Positions 1 through 8,937 of a DNA stretch of 64,000 bases are shown here, piece by piece; position 1 is the stretch's first letter, and each line of letters begins with the position of its first letter. Origin of the DNA: Halolactibacillus miurensis (GTDB taxonomy: Bacteria > Bacillota > Bacilli > Bacillales > Amphibacillaceae); the NCBI RefSeq assembly GCF_900116255.1, contig NZ_FPAI01000006.1, positions 1 through 64,000 of the forward strand, given 5' to 3'. The position numbers and the translations under genes are program-made. Below the pieces are notes generated by a model. That model had not been told where the DNA came from. It saw nothing but the letters and a program-made list of their open reading frames with translations, and did not search any database.

Positions 1-90
1 GGTCAGTTTAGCTTCCTGCGCTCGACTTGCATGTATTAGGCACGCCGCCAGCGTTCGTCCTGAGCCAAGATCAAACTCTCAATAAAATTG
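1..90 (-). rRNA. 16S rRNA gene, 5' end only (cut by window start)
   Basis: The reverse complement contains the conserved start of bacterial 16S rRNA, with AGAGTTTGATC at about 69-79 followed by the universal stretch that ends in AAGTCGAGCGC. Only the first 90 bases or so are present; the rest lies before the window. The mature 5' end near 88-90 is placed by analogy with B. subtilis. Confidence 0.97.
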
Positions 91-164
91 ATGAGTAATA
101 CTTTACTCTGGTTTCAAGCACTAGCTTGTCTTACTTTATTTCTTAACATTACTGTGTGTGTTAT

Positions 165-185
165 TCAGTTTTCAATGGTCAAATA
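165..185 (-). promoter_or_regulatory. boxA-like antitermination motif in the rRNA leader
   Basis: The minus strand reads CATTGAAAACTGAATAACA. This resembles the TTGAAAACT boxA-type leader and spacer motifs of Bacillota rRNA operons and lies between the promoter and 16S. Function is inferred from resemblance and position. Confidence 0.5.
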
Positions 186-214
186 ATTAACTGTCCGTGT
201 CAGACAGTAAATAT

Positions 215-243
215 ATCATAGCATAGCGACTTTACACTGTCAA
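215..243 (-). promoter_or_regulatory. rRNA operon promoter P2
   Basis: On the minus strand a perfect -35 TTGACA (238-243) is separated by exactly 17 bases from a -10 TATGAT (215-220). It lies about 125 bases upstream of the 16S start. Confidence 0.85.
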
Positions 244-304
244 CATAAAATATTCACAATTATCAAAAAATGTCGATGTGCGCGTTCGAAATGCAACGTT
301 TTCT

Positions 305-333
305 ATCATAACGAATCCTTACTTGAATGTCAA
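305..333 (-). promoter_or_regulatory. rRNA operon promoter P1
   Basis: A second TTGACA (328-333), 17 bases, TATGAT (305-310) on the minus strand, 90 bases upstream of the first and with the same hexamers. Tandem promoters are typical of rRNA operons. Confidence 0.8.
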
Positions 334-397
334 TGATGAATATACAAATACTTTACGTCTCTACTCTATTCTTTACCAAGAGTCATGACATGGATTA

Positions 398-440
398 AAA
401 AAAGAGCATGCACCGTTTATTATAGTACATACTCTTTTTG
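398..440 (-). terminator. Terminator after leuS
   Basis: Read on the minus strand, an AAGAG(T)ATG arm pairs with CATGCTCTT across an AT-rich loop and is followed by a run of six T. It sits directly after the leuS stop. Confidence 0.8.
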
Positions 441-445
441 TCTAT

Positions 446-2866
446 TTAATTCGCTACGATGTTAACAAGTTTACCAGGCACAACAATAACTTTACGCACG
501 GTTTTATCTGCTAGCTTCTCTTTGATTTGATCATGCTCTAGGGCAAGTTTTTCTAAATCTTCTTTAGATATGTCTTTGTTAACCATCATCTTCGCACGGT
601 TCTTACCTAGAATTTGAATGACGATCTCAACTTCACTTTCAACAAGCTTCTCCTCATCAAAAGTTGGCCAAGCAGCATAAGCAATCGTTTCTTCATTACC
701 AAGTAGTTGCCACAACTCTTCAGCCAAGTGAGGGGCTACAGGTGACAGTAATTTCACAAAGCCTTCCGCATAAGCGGTCTTAATCTCATCCGCCTTATAC
801 GCTTCATTAATGAAGACCATCATTTGTGAGATCCCTGTATTAAACTTCAATTCTTCAAAGTTTTCCGTGACCCGTTTGACCGTTTCGTGATACACCTTTT
901 CTAATGTATCATCTGATATGTCGACTTTTACTTTACTCGTTATCTGGCTTGTTTCCTCATCAACATAAAGGCGATACACGCGATCTAAGAATCGCCGCGC
1001 ACCGTCAAGACCGTTTTCTGACCAAGCAATTGATGCATCAAGTGGTCCCATAAACATTTCATAGAGACGCAATGTGTCCGCTCCATGTGACGCAATAATT
1101 TCATCTGGGTTCACGACATTACCTTTAGATTTACTCATCTTCTCATTGTTTTCACCAAGGATCATCCCTTGGTTAAACAATTTCATAAACGGTTCTTTTG
1201 TTGGTACAACTCCGATATCATATAAGAATTTATGCCAGAAGCGTGCATAAAGTAAGTGTAAGACAGCGTGTTCTGCTCCACCAATATACACATCAACTGG
1301 TAGCCAGTCTTTTAACGCCTCTGGGTTAGCTAATTGTTCACTGTTATCCGGATCGATAAAACGCAGGAAATACCAACAGCTCCCTGCCCATTGCGGCATC
1401 GTATTGGTTTCACGGCGCCCTTTCATACCTGTCTCTTCATCTACAACATTCACCCAGTCATCAATAATCGCAAGGGGTGATTCACCTGTACCTGAAGGCT
1501 TAATTTCATCTGTCTTTGGCAACACGAGTGGTAAGCTGTCTTCTTTAACGCCTGTTGTTGTTCCATCTTCCCAGTGAATAATTGGAATAGGTTCGCCCCA
1601 ATAGCGTTGACGGCTAAAGAGCCAGTCTCTTAAACGATAAGTAACTTTTTTCTCACCCTTATGATGTGTTTCTAACCAATCAATCGCTTTGTTAATTCCG
1701 TCTACTTTATTTAATCCATTTAAGAAGTCAGAATTAATGTGCGGGCCATCTTCTGTAAAAGCAGCTGTTTCAATATCGCCACCTTCAAGAACCGGAATGA
1801 TGTCTAAATCGAATTTTTTCGCAAATTCATAGTCGCGCTCATCATGGGCAGGAACAGCCATAATTGCCCCACTTCCATAACTAACAAGGACATAGTCAGC
1901 AATCCAAATAGGAACTTCTTTACCGTTAATTGGATTAATCGCGTAAGCACCAGTGAACACACCGGTCTTGTCTTTTTGCAACTCAGTACGTTCTAAATCG
2001 CTTTTTGACTTCACTTGATCAATATATGTTTCAACCGCTTCACGTTGATCATCAGTCACTATTTCATTTACAAGGTGATGTTCCGGTGCAAGCACGGTAT
2101 ACGTCGCCCCAAAGAGTGTATCTGGACGTGTCGTAAACGCTGTAAATGACGTGTCATGGTTTTTTATTTCAAATGTTACATTTGCCCCTTCAGAACGACC
2201 AATCCAGTTACGTTGCATATCTTTAATGCTTTCTGGCCAATCAAGCTCATCTAAGTCCTCAAGTAAACGATCTGCATAAGCCGTGATTTTTAACATCCAC
2301 TGTTTCATTGGGCGACGCTCAACCGGATGCCCCCCACGTTCACTCAAACCATCGATGACCTCTTCATTTGCAAGTACTGTCCCAAGTGCTGGACACCAGT
2401 TTACAGCTACTTCATCGACATAAGCTAACCCTTTTTCATAGAGTTGTAAAAAGATCCATTGTGTCCATTTATAGTAGTTAGGATCCGTTGTGGCAATTTC
2501 ACGATCCCAATCATATGAAAAACCAAGCTCTTGAATTTGACGTCTAAACGTATCAATGTTTTTCTTTGTAAATTCAGCTGGATCATTTCCTGTATCAAGG
2601 GCGTACTGTTCTGCCGGTAAACCAAAAGCATCCCATCCCATTGGGTGAAGCACTTCATAGCCTTGCATTCGTTTCATACGTGATAGAATATCCGTTGCCG
2701 TATACCCTTCTGGATGCCCAACGTGTAAGCCTGCCCCTGATGGGTAAGGGAACATATCCAATGCATAAAACTTTTCCTTCGTTGAATAAGTATCTGCTTT
2801 AAATGTTTTATTAGAAAGCCAATAGTCGCGCCATTTCTTTTCAACCTGTTGATGATTAAATGACAT
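446..2866 (-). CDS. leuS: Leucyl-tRNA synthetase
   Basis: Charges tRNA-Leu with leucine in the cytoplasm. The 806-residue protein has the full class I layout. It has the HIGH signature as HVGH at residues 48-51, an editing (CP1) domain in the middle with the [12 protein letters not shown] stretch, and KMSKSKGN near residue 575. It ends in an anticodon-binding domain. Length matches bacterial LeuRS. The ATG at 2866 follows a GAGGAGGAG ribosome binding site. It is transcribed alone behind a T-box leader, so uncharged tRNA-Leu should raise expression. Confidence 0.98.
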   Translation of the reverse strand: MSFNHQQVEKKWRDYWLSNKTFKADTYSTKEKFYALDMFPYPSGAGLHVGHPEGYTATDILSRMKRMQGYEVLHPMGWDAFGLPAEQYALDTGNDPAEFTKKNIDTFRRQIQELGFSYDWDREIATTDPNYYKWTQWIFLQLYEKGLAYVDEVAVNWCPALGTVLANEEVIDGLSERGGHPVERRPMKQWMLKITAYADRLLEDLDELDWPESIKDMQRNWIGRSEGANVTFEIKNHDTSFTAFTTRPDTLFGATYTVLAPEHHLVNEIVTDDQREAVETYIDQVKSKSDLERTELQKDKTGVFTGAYAINPINGKEVPIWIADYVLVSYGSGAIMAVPAHDERDYEFAKKFDLDIIPVLEGGDIETAAFTEDGPHINSDFLNGLNKVDGINKAIDWLETHHKGEKKVTYRLRDWLFSRQRYWGEPIPIIHWEDGTTTGVKEDSLPLVLPKTDEIKPSGTGESPLAIIDDWVNVVDEETGMKGRRETNTMPQWAGSCWYFLRFIDPDNSEQLANPEALKDWLPVDVYIGGAEHAVLHLLYARFWHKFLYDIGVVPTKEPFMKLFNQGMILGENNEKMSKSKGNVVNPDEIIASHGADTLRLYEMFMGPLDASIAWSENGLDGARRFLDRVYRLYVDEETSQITSKVKVDISDDTLEKVYHETVKRVTENFEELKFNTGISQMMVFINEAYKADEIKTAYAEGFVKLLSPVAPHLAEELWQLLGNEETIAYAAWPTFDEEKLVESEVEIVIQILGKNRAKMMVNKDISKEDLEKLALEHDQIKEKLADKTVRKVIVVPGKLVNIVAN

Positions 2867-2905
2867 TATTTCTCCTCCTCATGTATTATGTATAACGACA
2901 AAAGT

Positions 2906-2919
2906 AGAACATACGTTCT
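2906..2919. promoter_or_regulatory. LexA-like palindrome in front of leuS
   Basis: AGAACATACGTTCT fits the Bacillus SOS box core GAAC-RNRY-GTTY with 6-bp perfect arms (TAGAAC/GTTCTA including flanks). It lies downstream of the T-box terminator and 40 bases before the leuS start. Whether LexA binds here is unknown. Confidence 0.4.
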
Positions 2920-2924
2920 AAAAT

Positions 2925-3165
2925 ATAAAAAAGCCCTCATCCCAAAACTGGGACGAGAGCATTCCCGCGGTACCACCCAAAATTAACGCCAACAGGCGTT
3001 CACTTTCATTCTTTAACGCAGAATACGGCGGTCATTACTATTGTTCACAACCGCAACCAAACAGGTGAGTTCAACTGATCCATTGAGTAACTTTCACCGA
3101 CCGTTACCTCTCTTGACAACGCATCACGCCTACTATTCCTCTTTATTGTCGTTCTTCATATTTTA
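2925..3165 (-). ncRNA. T-box leader (tRNA-Leu sensing) of leuS
   Basis: The minus strand holds the T-box core GGGTGGTACCGCGGGAATG (about 2961-2980). A terminator hairpin of GCTCTCGTCCCA / TGGGATGAGGGC plus T-run (2929-2960) follows. An AGAGAGG element lies upstream at about 3107-3114. A candidate specifier CTC (Leu) is at 3067-3069, within GAACTCACC; this codon assignment is tentative. Uncharged tRNA would pair with the T-box bulge and prevent termination. Confidence 0.93.
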
Positions 3166-3170
3166 ATCGT

Positions 3171-3199
3171 ATTGTAAGTAAACCGTCGTTATTTGTCAA
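3171..3199 (-). promoter_or_regulatory. leuS promoter
   Basis: TTGACA (3194-3199), 17 bases, TACAAT (3171-3176) on the minus strand. It places the start of transcription just before stem I of the T-box. Confidence 0.8.
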
Positions 3200-3300
3200 G
3201 CAAATGTTAAAAAATCGACAAATCTCAATGCCCCTTCCATCTGTCATTATGTTAGAATAACCAACGTAACATTATTTTAATCAAGTAGGAGCGTATATTT

Positions 3301-4260
3301 ATGACAAATCCCTTTCCATATGCGTTTGAGGACAAACGCTACCATTCATGGAATTATCATTTAAAAAATCACTTCGGTGAAAAAATTTTTAAAGTCGCCC
3401 TTGACGGTGGGTTCGACTGTCCTAATCGTGACGGCACCGTCGCTTACGGTGGGTGTACTTTTTGTTCTGCGGCTGGGTCGGGTGACTTTGCGGGTGATAG
3501 AATCGATGACTTAGAAACACAATTCAACACCGTAAAAGAAAAAATGCACCGAAAATGGCCGAACGCAAAGTATATGGGCTATTTCCAGGCTTACACTAAT
3601 ACGCATGCACCGGTTGAGGAGCTGCGCGAGAAGTTTGAACTTATTTTAAAACAAGACAATGTAGTCGGGCTATCGATCGGGACACGTCCTGACTGTTTAC
3701 CTGATGATGTTGTTGAGTATCTAGCAGAACTTAACGAACGCACGTATCTATGGGTTGAACTCGGCCTTCAAACAATGCATCAATCAACATCTGATTTAGT
3801 TAATCGTGCCCATGATATGGCGTGTTATTTAGAAGGTGTTGAGAAGTTAAGAAAACATAACATCAATGTGTGTACACACATTATTAACGGGTTACCCGGG
3901 GAAGACTATCACATGATGCTCGATACCGCAAAAGCTGTGAGTGAAATGGATGTTCAAGGCATTAAAATCCATATGATGCACTTACTCAAAGGCACACCTA
4001 TGGTGAAACAATATGAAAAAGGCATGCTAACATTCATGACTCGCGATGAGTACATCCAGCTCGTCGTTGACCAATTAGAGATTTTACCGAAAGAAATGAT
4101 TATTCACCGGATTACTGGCGATGGTCCTCCTGAATTACTGATTGGTCCAATGTGGTCGATGAGCAAGTGGGAAGTCCTAAATGCCATTGATGCTGAACTC
4201 GTTAAGCGCAATAGCTACCAAGGGAAACATTACAATCAATATCCGGCGGTGCTTGCATAA
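3301..4260 (+). CDS. ytqA: Radical SAM protein YtqA (MnmL-type)
   Basis: A 319-residue radical SAM protein of the YtqA family. The cluster-binding cysteines are in the family's wide spacing: CPNRDGT then GGCTFC (about residues 40, 52 and 55), in place of the usual CX3CX2C. The LSIGTRPDCLPD stretch is also conserved. In B. subtilis this gene neighbours ytqB, and recent work links the pair to maturation of the wobble uridine side chain in tRNA (MnmL/MnmM) where MnmC is missing. It shares the stop/start base with ytqB (TAATG), so the two are translationally coupled. Confidence 0.9.
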   Translation: MTNPFPYAFEDKRYHSWNYHLKNHFGEKIFKVALDGGFDCPNRDGTVAYGGCTFCSAAGSGDFAGDRIDDLETQFNTVKEKMHRKWPNAKYMGYFQAYTNTHAPVEELREKFELILKQDNVVGLSIGTRPDCLPDDVVEYLAELNERTYLWVELGLQTMHQSTSDLVNRAHDMACYLEGVEKLRKHNINVCTHIINGLPGEDYHMMLDTAKAVSEMDVQGIKIHMMHLLKGTPMVKQYEKGMLTFMTRDEYIQLVVDQLEILPKEMIIHRITGDGPPELLIGPMWSMSKWEVLNAIDAELVKRNSYQGKHYNQYPAVLA

Positions 4261-4832
4261 TGAAGCGCGTCATCCCGTACAGTCATCAATTACTAAAAGA
4301 AACCATTCAACCTGGCGACGTTGTTGTTGATGCGACAATGGGGAATGGTCATGATACGTTATTGTTGTCAGAACTCGTTGGTGAGTCTGGGTTCGTCTAT
4401 GCTTTTGATATACAAGAAAAAGCATTAACTGCTACGAAACAGCGTTTAGAAGTACATCAACAACCACCACGCGAGCTTATTTTAGATTCACATGCTCATG
4501 TGGAAAATTATTTAAAACCAGAACACAACCGTCATATTAAAGCGGCGATTTTCAATTTAGGTTATTTGCCCGGCAGCGATAAAACCATTATCACTACGCC
4601 TGACTCAACCATTACCGCCGTTAAAACATTGATTGATCATTTAACGTTTGACGGTTTAGTCATTCTCGTCGTCTATCACGGTCATCCTGGGGGTGACATT
4701 GAACGAGATGCTTTAACTGCTTACTTAAGTCAATTAGATCAAAAATCATTTGATGTCCTCCGTTATGGATTCATTAATCAAAAAAATCATCCACCGTTTA
4801 TTTTAGCGGTCAAAAAAAAGTCGAGAAACTAA
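4260..4832 (+). CDS. ytqB: Class I SAM-dependent methyltransferase YtqB (MnmM-type)
   Basis: A 190-residue Rossmann methyltransferase. SAM motif I reads DATMGNGHDT near residues 24-33 and the family hallmark NLGYLPGSDK sits near residue 100. YtqB/MnmM methylates the aminomethyl group on wobble uridine 34 of some tRNAs. The start ATG overlaps the ytqA stop by one base. A strong hairpin terminator follows immediately. Family assignment is firm; the exact tRNA substrate is inferred from the homologue. Confidence 0.9.
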   Translation: MKRVIPYSHQLLKETIQPGDVVVDATMGNGHDTLLLSELVGESGFVYAFDIQEKALTATKQRLEVHQQPPRELILDSHAHVENYLKPEHNRHIKAAIFNLGYLPGSDKTIITTPDSTITAVKTLIDHLTFDGLVILVVYHGHPGGDIERDALTAYLSQLDQKSFDVLRYGFINQKNHPPFILAVKKKSRN

Positions 4833-4848
4833 GTTTCTCGACTTTTTT
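4811..4848. terminator. Terminator between ytqB and metK
   Basis: GTCGAGAAACT/AAGTTTCTCGAC forms an almost loop-free perfect hairpin with A-run before and T-run after. It can serve both converging genes; it overlaps the ytqB stop. Confidence 0.9.
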
Positions 4849-4903
4849 GCTCATTATCTAGTAATCGCGATTACTTTCAGTTCTAACATCACGTTCTTAC
4901 TCT

Positions 4904-6109
4904 TTATTGATGCGCTTCAACATACTGTACAATCGCTTCAGCTTTATCTGTTTTCTCCCAAGGGAAGACCACATCCGTTCGACCGAAGTGACCGTAAGCG
5001 GCTGTTTGTTTAAAAATCGGTTGACGTAAGTCTAACATCTTAATAATCCCCGCTGGACGCAAGTCAAATAAATGACGGACCGCTTCAACGAGTAACTGTT
5101 CAGTTACTTTGCCTGTTCCGAATGTATCGACAGCAACCGATACAGGTGATGCGACACCAATCGCATATGCGAGCTGAACTTCACAGCGGTCCGCAAGACC
5201 AGATGCGACAATATTCTTCGCCACGTAACGCGCCGCATAAGAAGCTGATCGGTCCACTTTCGTTGCATCTTTCCCACTAAAAGCACCACCACCGTGACGA
5301 GCGTATCCACCGTAAGTATCGACAATAATCTTACGACCCGTTAAACCAGCATCACCTTGTGGTCCACCAATGACAAAACGCCCACTTGGATTGATAAAGT
5401 ATTTCGTCTCATCATCCAGTAAGTCACTTGGAATGACCGGAAGAATGACGTGTTCTTTAATATCTTTTTGAATTTGACTTAATTCAATTTCTGGATGGTG
5501 CTGAGTCGAAATAACAATGGTATCAATCCGTACGGGACGATCATTTTCATCATACTCAACCGTGACTTGCGTTTTACCATCTGGACGTAGGTAATCCAAT
5601 ACTTTTTCTTTACGTACATCACTTAAGCGTTTAGCTAATTTATGTGATAAAGCGATCGGTAACGGCATCAGTTCAGGTGTTTCATTGTTGGCATAACCAA
5701 ACATTAACCCTTGGTCCCCTGCACCGATTGCTTCAATATCTTCATCATTCATTTGACCTTCTCGCGCTTCAAGCGCTTGGTCTACTCCACCAGCAATATC
5801 AGGTGATTGTTCGTCAATTGCTGTTAAAACGGCACACGTTTCAAAGTCAAAGCCATACTTGGCACGTGTATAACCAATGTCTTTAACCGTTTGGCGAACA
5901 ATTTTCGGGATGTCAACATAGGTTGATGTTGTGATCTCTCCACTCACTAATACAAGCCCCGTTGTAACGGTTGTTTCACATGCGACACGCGCAAGTGGGT
6001 CTTTTGCTAAAATAGCATCCAAAATCGCATCAGAAATTTGATCACTGATTTTATCTGGGTGACCTTCTGTAACGGATTCGGATGTGAATAAACGACGATT
6101 TAGAGTCAT
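4904..6109 (-). CDS. metK: S-adenosylmethionine synthetase
   Basis: Makes S-adenosylmethionine from methionine and ATP. The 401-residue protein carries the N-terminal ATP/metal motif [16 protein letters not shown], the [12 protein letters not shown] loop and the P-loop-like [16 protein letters not shown] segment, as in bacterial MetK. The ATG follows AGGGGAGA. In B. subtilis metK sits behind a SAM riboswitch; no S-box is visible in this 180-nt leader (see 6110-6290). Confidence 0.98.
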   Translation of the reverse strand: MTLNRRLFTSESVTEGHPDKISDQISDAILDAILAKDPLARVACETTVTTGLVLVSGEITTSTYVDIPKIVRQTVKDIGYTRAKYGFDFETCAVLTAIDEQSPDIAGGVDQALEAREGQMNDEDIEAIGAGDQGLMFGYANNETPELMPLPIALSHKLAKRLSDVRKEKVLDYLRPDGKTQVTVEYDENDRPVRIDTIVISTQHHPEIELSQIQKDIKEHVILPVIPSDLLDDETKYFINPSGRFVIGGPQGDAGLTGRKIIVDTYGGYARHGGGAFSGKDATKVDRSASYAARYVAKNIVASGLADRCEVQLAYAIGVASPVSVAVDTFGTGKVTEQLLVEAVRHLFDLRPAGIIKMLDLRQPIFKQTAAYGHFGRTDVVFPWEKTDKAEAIVQYVEAHQ

Positions 6110-6290
6110 TCTAAATCTCCCCTTTCTGTAACATGCTTATGTTACCTCTTTATTTTGTTTTATAGCGCGTTTTCTTAGCCAACTTTATCATAACGGAACA
6201 GATAGAGAATTGGCAGATACCGTTTCTTTTTTGTTCGTCTTTTTTAGTTGTTTGTCGAAATTTGTCAATCTCGATTCGATTAGCGTACGA
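6110..6290 (-). promoter_or_regulatory. Long metK leader of unknown function
   Basis: About 180 nt lie between the mapped promoter and metK. The S-box core sequences seen upstream of metN are absent. What can be seen is a perfect 7-bp hairpin, GTAACAT-AAGC-ATGTTAC (6127-6144), ending eight bases before the AGGGGAGA ribosome binding site, and a possible AACGG/CCGTT long-range stem. It may hold a different control element. Confidence 0.35.
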
Positions 6291-6295
6291 ATGTT

Positions 6296-6324
6296 ATCGT
6301 ATCTAAACAACTCCCGCTTGTCAA
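6296..6324 (-). promoter_or_regulatory. metK promoter
   Basis: TTGACA (6319-6324), 17 bases, TACGAT (6296-6301) on the minus strand. Confidence 0.7.
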
Positions 6325-6399
6325 TATTCGTTGTCTATTTTTACTGAAGTTTTTTAACACGTAAAAAACTTTGTCACATTTTCCACCCTTTATACATGA

Positions 6400-6434
6400 C
6401 AAAAGCTTTAAAGCACCGCGCTTTAAAGCTTTTT
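6400..6434. terminator. Terminator after ytkD
   Basis: AAGCTTTAAAGC / GCTTTAAAGCTT with a short loop and flanking A- and T-runs. It overlaps the 3' end of the Nudix gene. Confidence 0.8.
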
Positions 6435-6893
6435 TTCTTCAATCCATTTAATCGCTAACGCCACAACCTCATCTTTCATAATAAAACTGTATCGCTCATC
6501 CGTTTTCAATTCTTTTGGGAGACAGTTCACTAATACCGGACCATGCGTCTCATAATACGTATCTTGGCCTATTAATTGAGCAACATCTGCAAGATAAACA
6601 TTCTTAACGATTTGGTCAGCTTTTCCGTCGACATAATATTGACCGAGATAAATAAGGTGGTCAACATCGCCCCCGGTCTCCTCTTTCACTTCACGAATAG
6701 CCGCTTCCATTGCCGTTTCGCCTTTTTCTACTTTCCCACCAGGAAATTCTAGTCCACGGGTTTTATGGTGTGTTAATAACCACTGATTCCCAATTCGAGT
6801 AATGACAAGCACATGTTTTGGCTCTTTTGAAAAAGGATGATCGGAAAAAGAGAAAGTGACGGTATTATTGTAGTAATCTTTAAATATCTTCAT
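6423..6893 (-). CDS. ytkD: YtkD-type Nudix nucleoside triphosphatase
   Basis: A 156-residue Nudix hydrolase. It aligns by eye along its length with B. subtilis YtkD, which cleans 8-oxo-dGTP and related nucleotides from the pool. The Nudix box GX5EX7REUXEEXGU is intact as [20 protein letters not shown] followed by ETGG (about residues 55-78). The C-terminal FIMKD motif is also shared. The start is the ATG at 6893, behind GAGGGAGAATGGGG and matching the YtkD N-terminus; a longer in-frame reading upstream is unlikely. Confidence 0.88.
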   Translation of the reverse strand: MKIFKDYYNNTVTFSFSDHPFSKEPKHVLVITRIGNQWLLTHHKTRGLEFPGGKVEKGETAMEAAIREVKEETGGDVDHLIYLGQYYVDGKADQIVKNVYLADVAQLIGQDTYYETHGPVLVNCLPKELKTDERYSFIMKDEVVALAIKWIEEKKL

Positions 6894-6960
6894 AACAACC
6901 CCATTCTCCCTCTTCTTTTTAACCAGTATAACATATACCACTTTTCACTTTTACACTTAC

Positions 6961-7524
6961 TTAGTCATTTAGTTCACTTGAATGAAGATCGACCTGACTA
7001 ATCCTCCATTGATCTGTGTAATTAAAACGTAGCTGGATGTGATAAGGTCCGTACAATTCTATATTTTCTACTGTTTGTTCGACAATGACTTCTTTGTCTG
7101 ATACTTCGGTTAACTCATACGGTATATCTTTTTCAAACCACGGGGGTAATTCTGTCGGACGTAAGTAGACGCCCTCTTCAGTCTCAGTAAAATAATAAGA
7201 CACATGAGGCTCACTGACCTCCCGCGTGGCCACTTGGTCAAATTGCTCATATAATTCAGCGATTGTTGGGACATGAACTAGTCGGTAATCATCATCAATC
7301 TCTTGTTTAATATAAGTTAAATACGCCTCTGTAAGTGTCGTTAAGTCAGCTTCAGTAAAAGGGATAGATGTTTGTTTAATCGTCGCTTTATCACTCACTG
7401 CCGCTTGACGATAGCTATTTGATTCATTCGCTATGTTTTCAGACTTAGTCACGTAAGCTGATACAAAAACCGCCCCACTGACAATGATTATAATTGTTAT
7501 TAAGCTGATTACCATTCGCTTCAT
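6961..7524 (-). CDS. Membrane-anchored or secreted protein of unknown function
   Basis: Not recognised. The 187-residue product starts at an ATG at 7524 behind AGAGGGTGG. It has one hydrophobic helix at about residues 5-24 preceded by MKR, so it is either exported or tethered to the outer membrane face. No lipobox cysteine is seen. The rest is acidic and mixed alpha/beta, with YYFTETEEGVYLRPTE and a C-terminal IQLRFNYTDQWRISQVDL stretch resembling small secreted beta domains. It lies just upstream of ytkD on the same strand, possibly co-transcribed. Confidence 0.6.
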   Translation of the reverse strand: MKRMVISLITIIIIVSGAVFVSAYVTKSENIANESNSYRQAAVSDKATIKQTSIPFTEADLTTLTEAYLTYIKQEIDDDYRLVHVPTIAELYEQFDQVATREVSEPHVSYYFTETEEGVYLRPTELPPWFEKDIPYELTEVSDKEVIVEQTVENIELYGPYHIQLRFNYTDQWRISQVDLHSSELND

Positions 7525-7619
7525 TATTGCCACCCTCTTCTTTTATAGCCACCTTTTTATTTATCGCTCGTTCACTATAATAGTTGATTCCACAAAATCG
7601 TGACGATTAAACCTGTTCC

Positions 7620-8849
7620 TTATTTCCAATGCCCTCCGATTTTTTTCGCCCGAATCTTGGCTTGCCCTGCATCAGTGAGTGACGATGCACGCATCACACT
7701 ATCAGCCCCGAACGTTTCTTTAAGATGATCCATCACCTCGGCAAGCTGCTCCTTTTTTATCGGATCATCAAATAACGATAATTGACGGGTCGTTTTATCT
7801 TCTAAGTGGGTTAATGTTACCCCCACTGACCGTACCGGTTGTCCGTTCCACGACTGATCGAATAGCCGTTTTGCCGCTTCGTAAATATCATCCGATACCG
7901 CTGTTGGTGCAGTTAGCTTCATTTGTCGCTTAAAACCATCGTGACGGTGAAAGTCATGTCCCCTCACATATAAATTTATGCCCGACCCAAGATAGCGTTG
8001 TTTCCGTGTTCGTCTGGCGACTTCTTCTGACAATTCACGTAAGACGACTAAAATAGCCTCCCTTTCAACATAATCATACGGTAATGTCATATGATGACCA
8101 ATCGCTTTTTGTTTGACATGGGTATGTTTCGTCACCGGGCTTGGATCAATACCGTGACTAAAACGATATAACACTTCTCCATTAATACCAAAACGTTGTT
8201 TAATCCAGACAAGCGGATGGTTGGCTAAACTACCAATCGTATAGAGCCCCATTCGTTTAAAATGCGCCTCCATTCGGTGTCCTACACCAAATAAATCGCC
8301 TATAGGCCTAGGCCACAATTCGGCTTCTATTTGGTCTTTAGTTAGCTCATAGATACCCGTTGGATGCTTTTTCGCAAAGTGATCACACGCCATTTTAGCC
8401 AACACCTTTGTCGGACCTATCCCTATCCGCGATTCAATCCCAATCGTATCTAAAATCTCATCATGGATGGCTTGAGCCATATGATTTCGGTCTTTAAAGA
8501 GATGTACCGTATGTGTGACATCGACAAATTGCTCATCAATCGAATACACTTCCACTAAATCTGTATATTTTTCTAAAATACGCGTGATTTGCATTGAGAC
8601 ATCAATATACAGCGCCATATGTGGCTTGATAACTTTTACACCAGGACACTTAGCCCGAGCTTGCCACAATGGTTCAGCTGTTTTTATTCCGTAAGCTTTT
8701 GCCTTTGGACAGGCAGCAAGGATAATGCCACTGCGCTGATTCGGATCCCCCGCAACAACGATAGGTTCATGCCGAAATCGCGGATGTGTCACTTTTTCAA
8801 TAGAGGCATAAAATGACTGCATATCGACTAAAAAAATAATCCGTTCCAT
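7620..8849 (-). CDS. Y-family DNA polymerase, PolY2/UvrX-like
   Basis: A 409-residue translesion polymerase. It begins with the YqjW/UvrX signature FLVDMQSFYAS. It has catalytic acids in the palm (VDM near residue 8-10 and YSIDEQFVD near 103-111), the helix-hairpin-helix region GVGHRMEAHFKRMGL, and a little-finger domain. A C-terminal QLSLFDD beta-clamp-binding motif lies near residue 358. It resembles B. subtilis YqjW more than DinB. An SOS box overlaps its promoter, so it should be induced by DNA damage. Confidence 0.9.
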   Translation of the reverse strand: MERIIFLVDMQSFYASIEKVTHPRFRHEPIVVAGDPNQRSGIILAACPKAKAYGIKTAEPLWQARAKCPGVKVIKPHMALYIDVSMQITRILEKYTDLVEVYSIDEQFVDVTHTVHLFKDRNHMAQAIHDEILDTIGIESRIGIGPTKVLAKMACDHFAKKHPTGIYELTKDQIEAELWPRPIGDLFGVGHRMEAHFKRMGLYTIGSLANHPLVWIKQRFGINGEVLYRFSHGIDPSPVTKHTHVKQKAIGHHMTLPYDYVEREAILVVLRELSEEVARRTRKQRYLGSGINLYVRGHDFHRHDGFKRQMKLTAPTAVSDDIYEAAKRLFDQSWNGQPVRSVGVTLTHLEDKTTRQLSLFDDPIKKEQLAEVMDHLKETFGADSVMRASSLTDAGQAKIRAKKIGGHWK

Positions 8850-8887
8850 TAAAAAAACCTCCAGAGTAAGACCGCGTTGTTTATCTC

Positions 8888-8909
8888 ATTATAAACGAAC
8901 ACACGTTCT
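8888..8909 (-). promoter_or_regulatory. SOS (LexA) box and -10 of the polymerase gene
   Basis: CGAACACACGTTCT at 8896-8909 matches the Bacillus LexA consensus CGAAC-RNRY-GTTYG except for its last base. On the minus strand it directly abuts a TATAAT -10 (8888-8893), a placement that would block the promoter. Confidence 0.85.
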
Positions 8910-8937
8910 TTTTCTAGAGGATATTTGTTCCATCACT

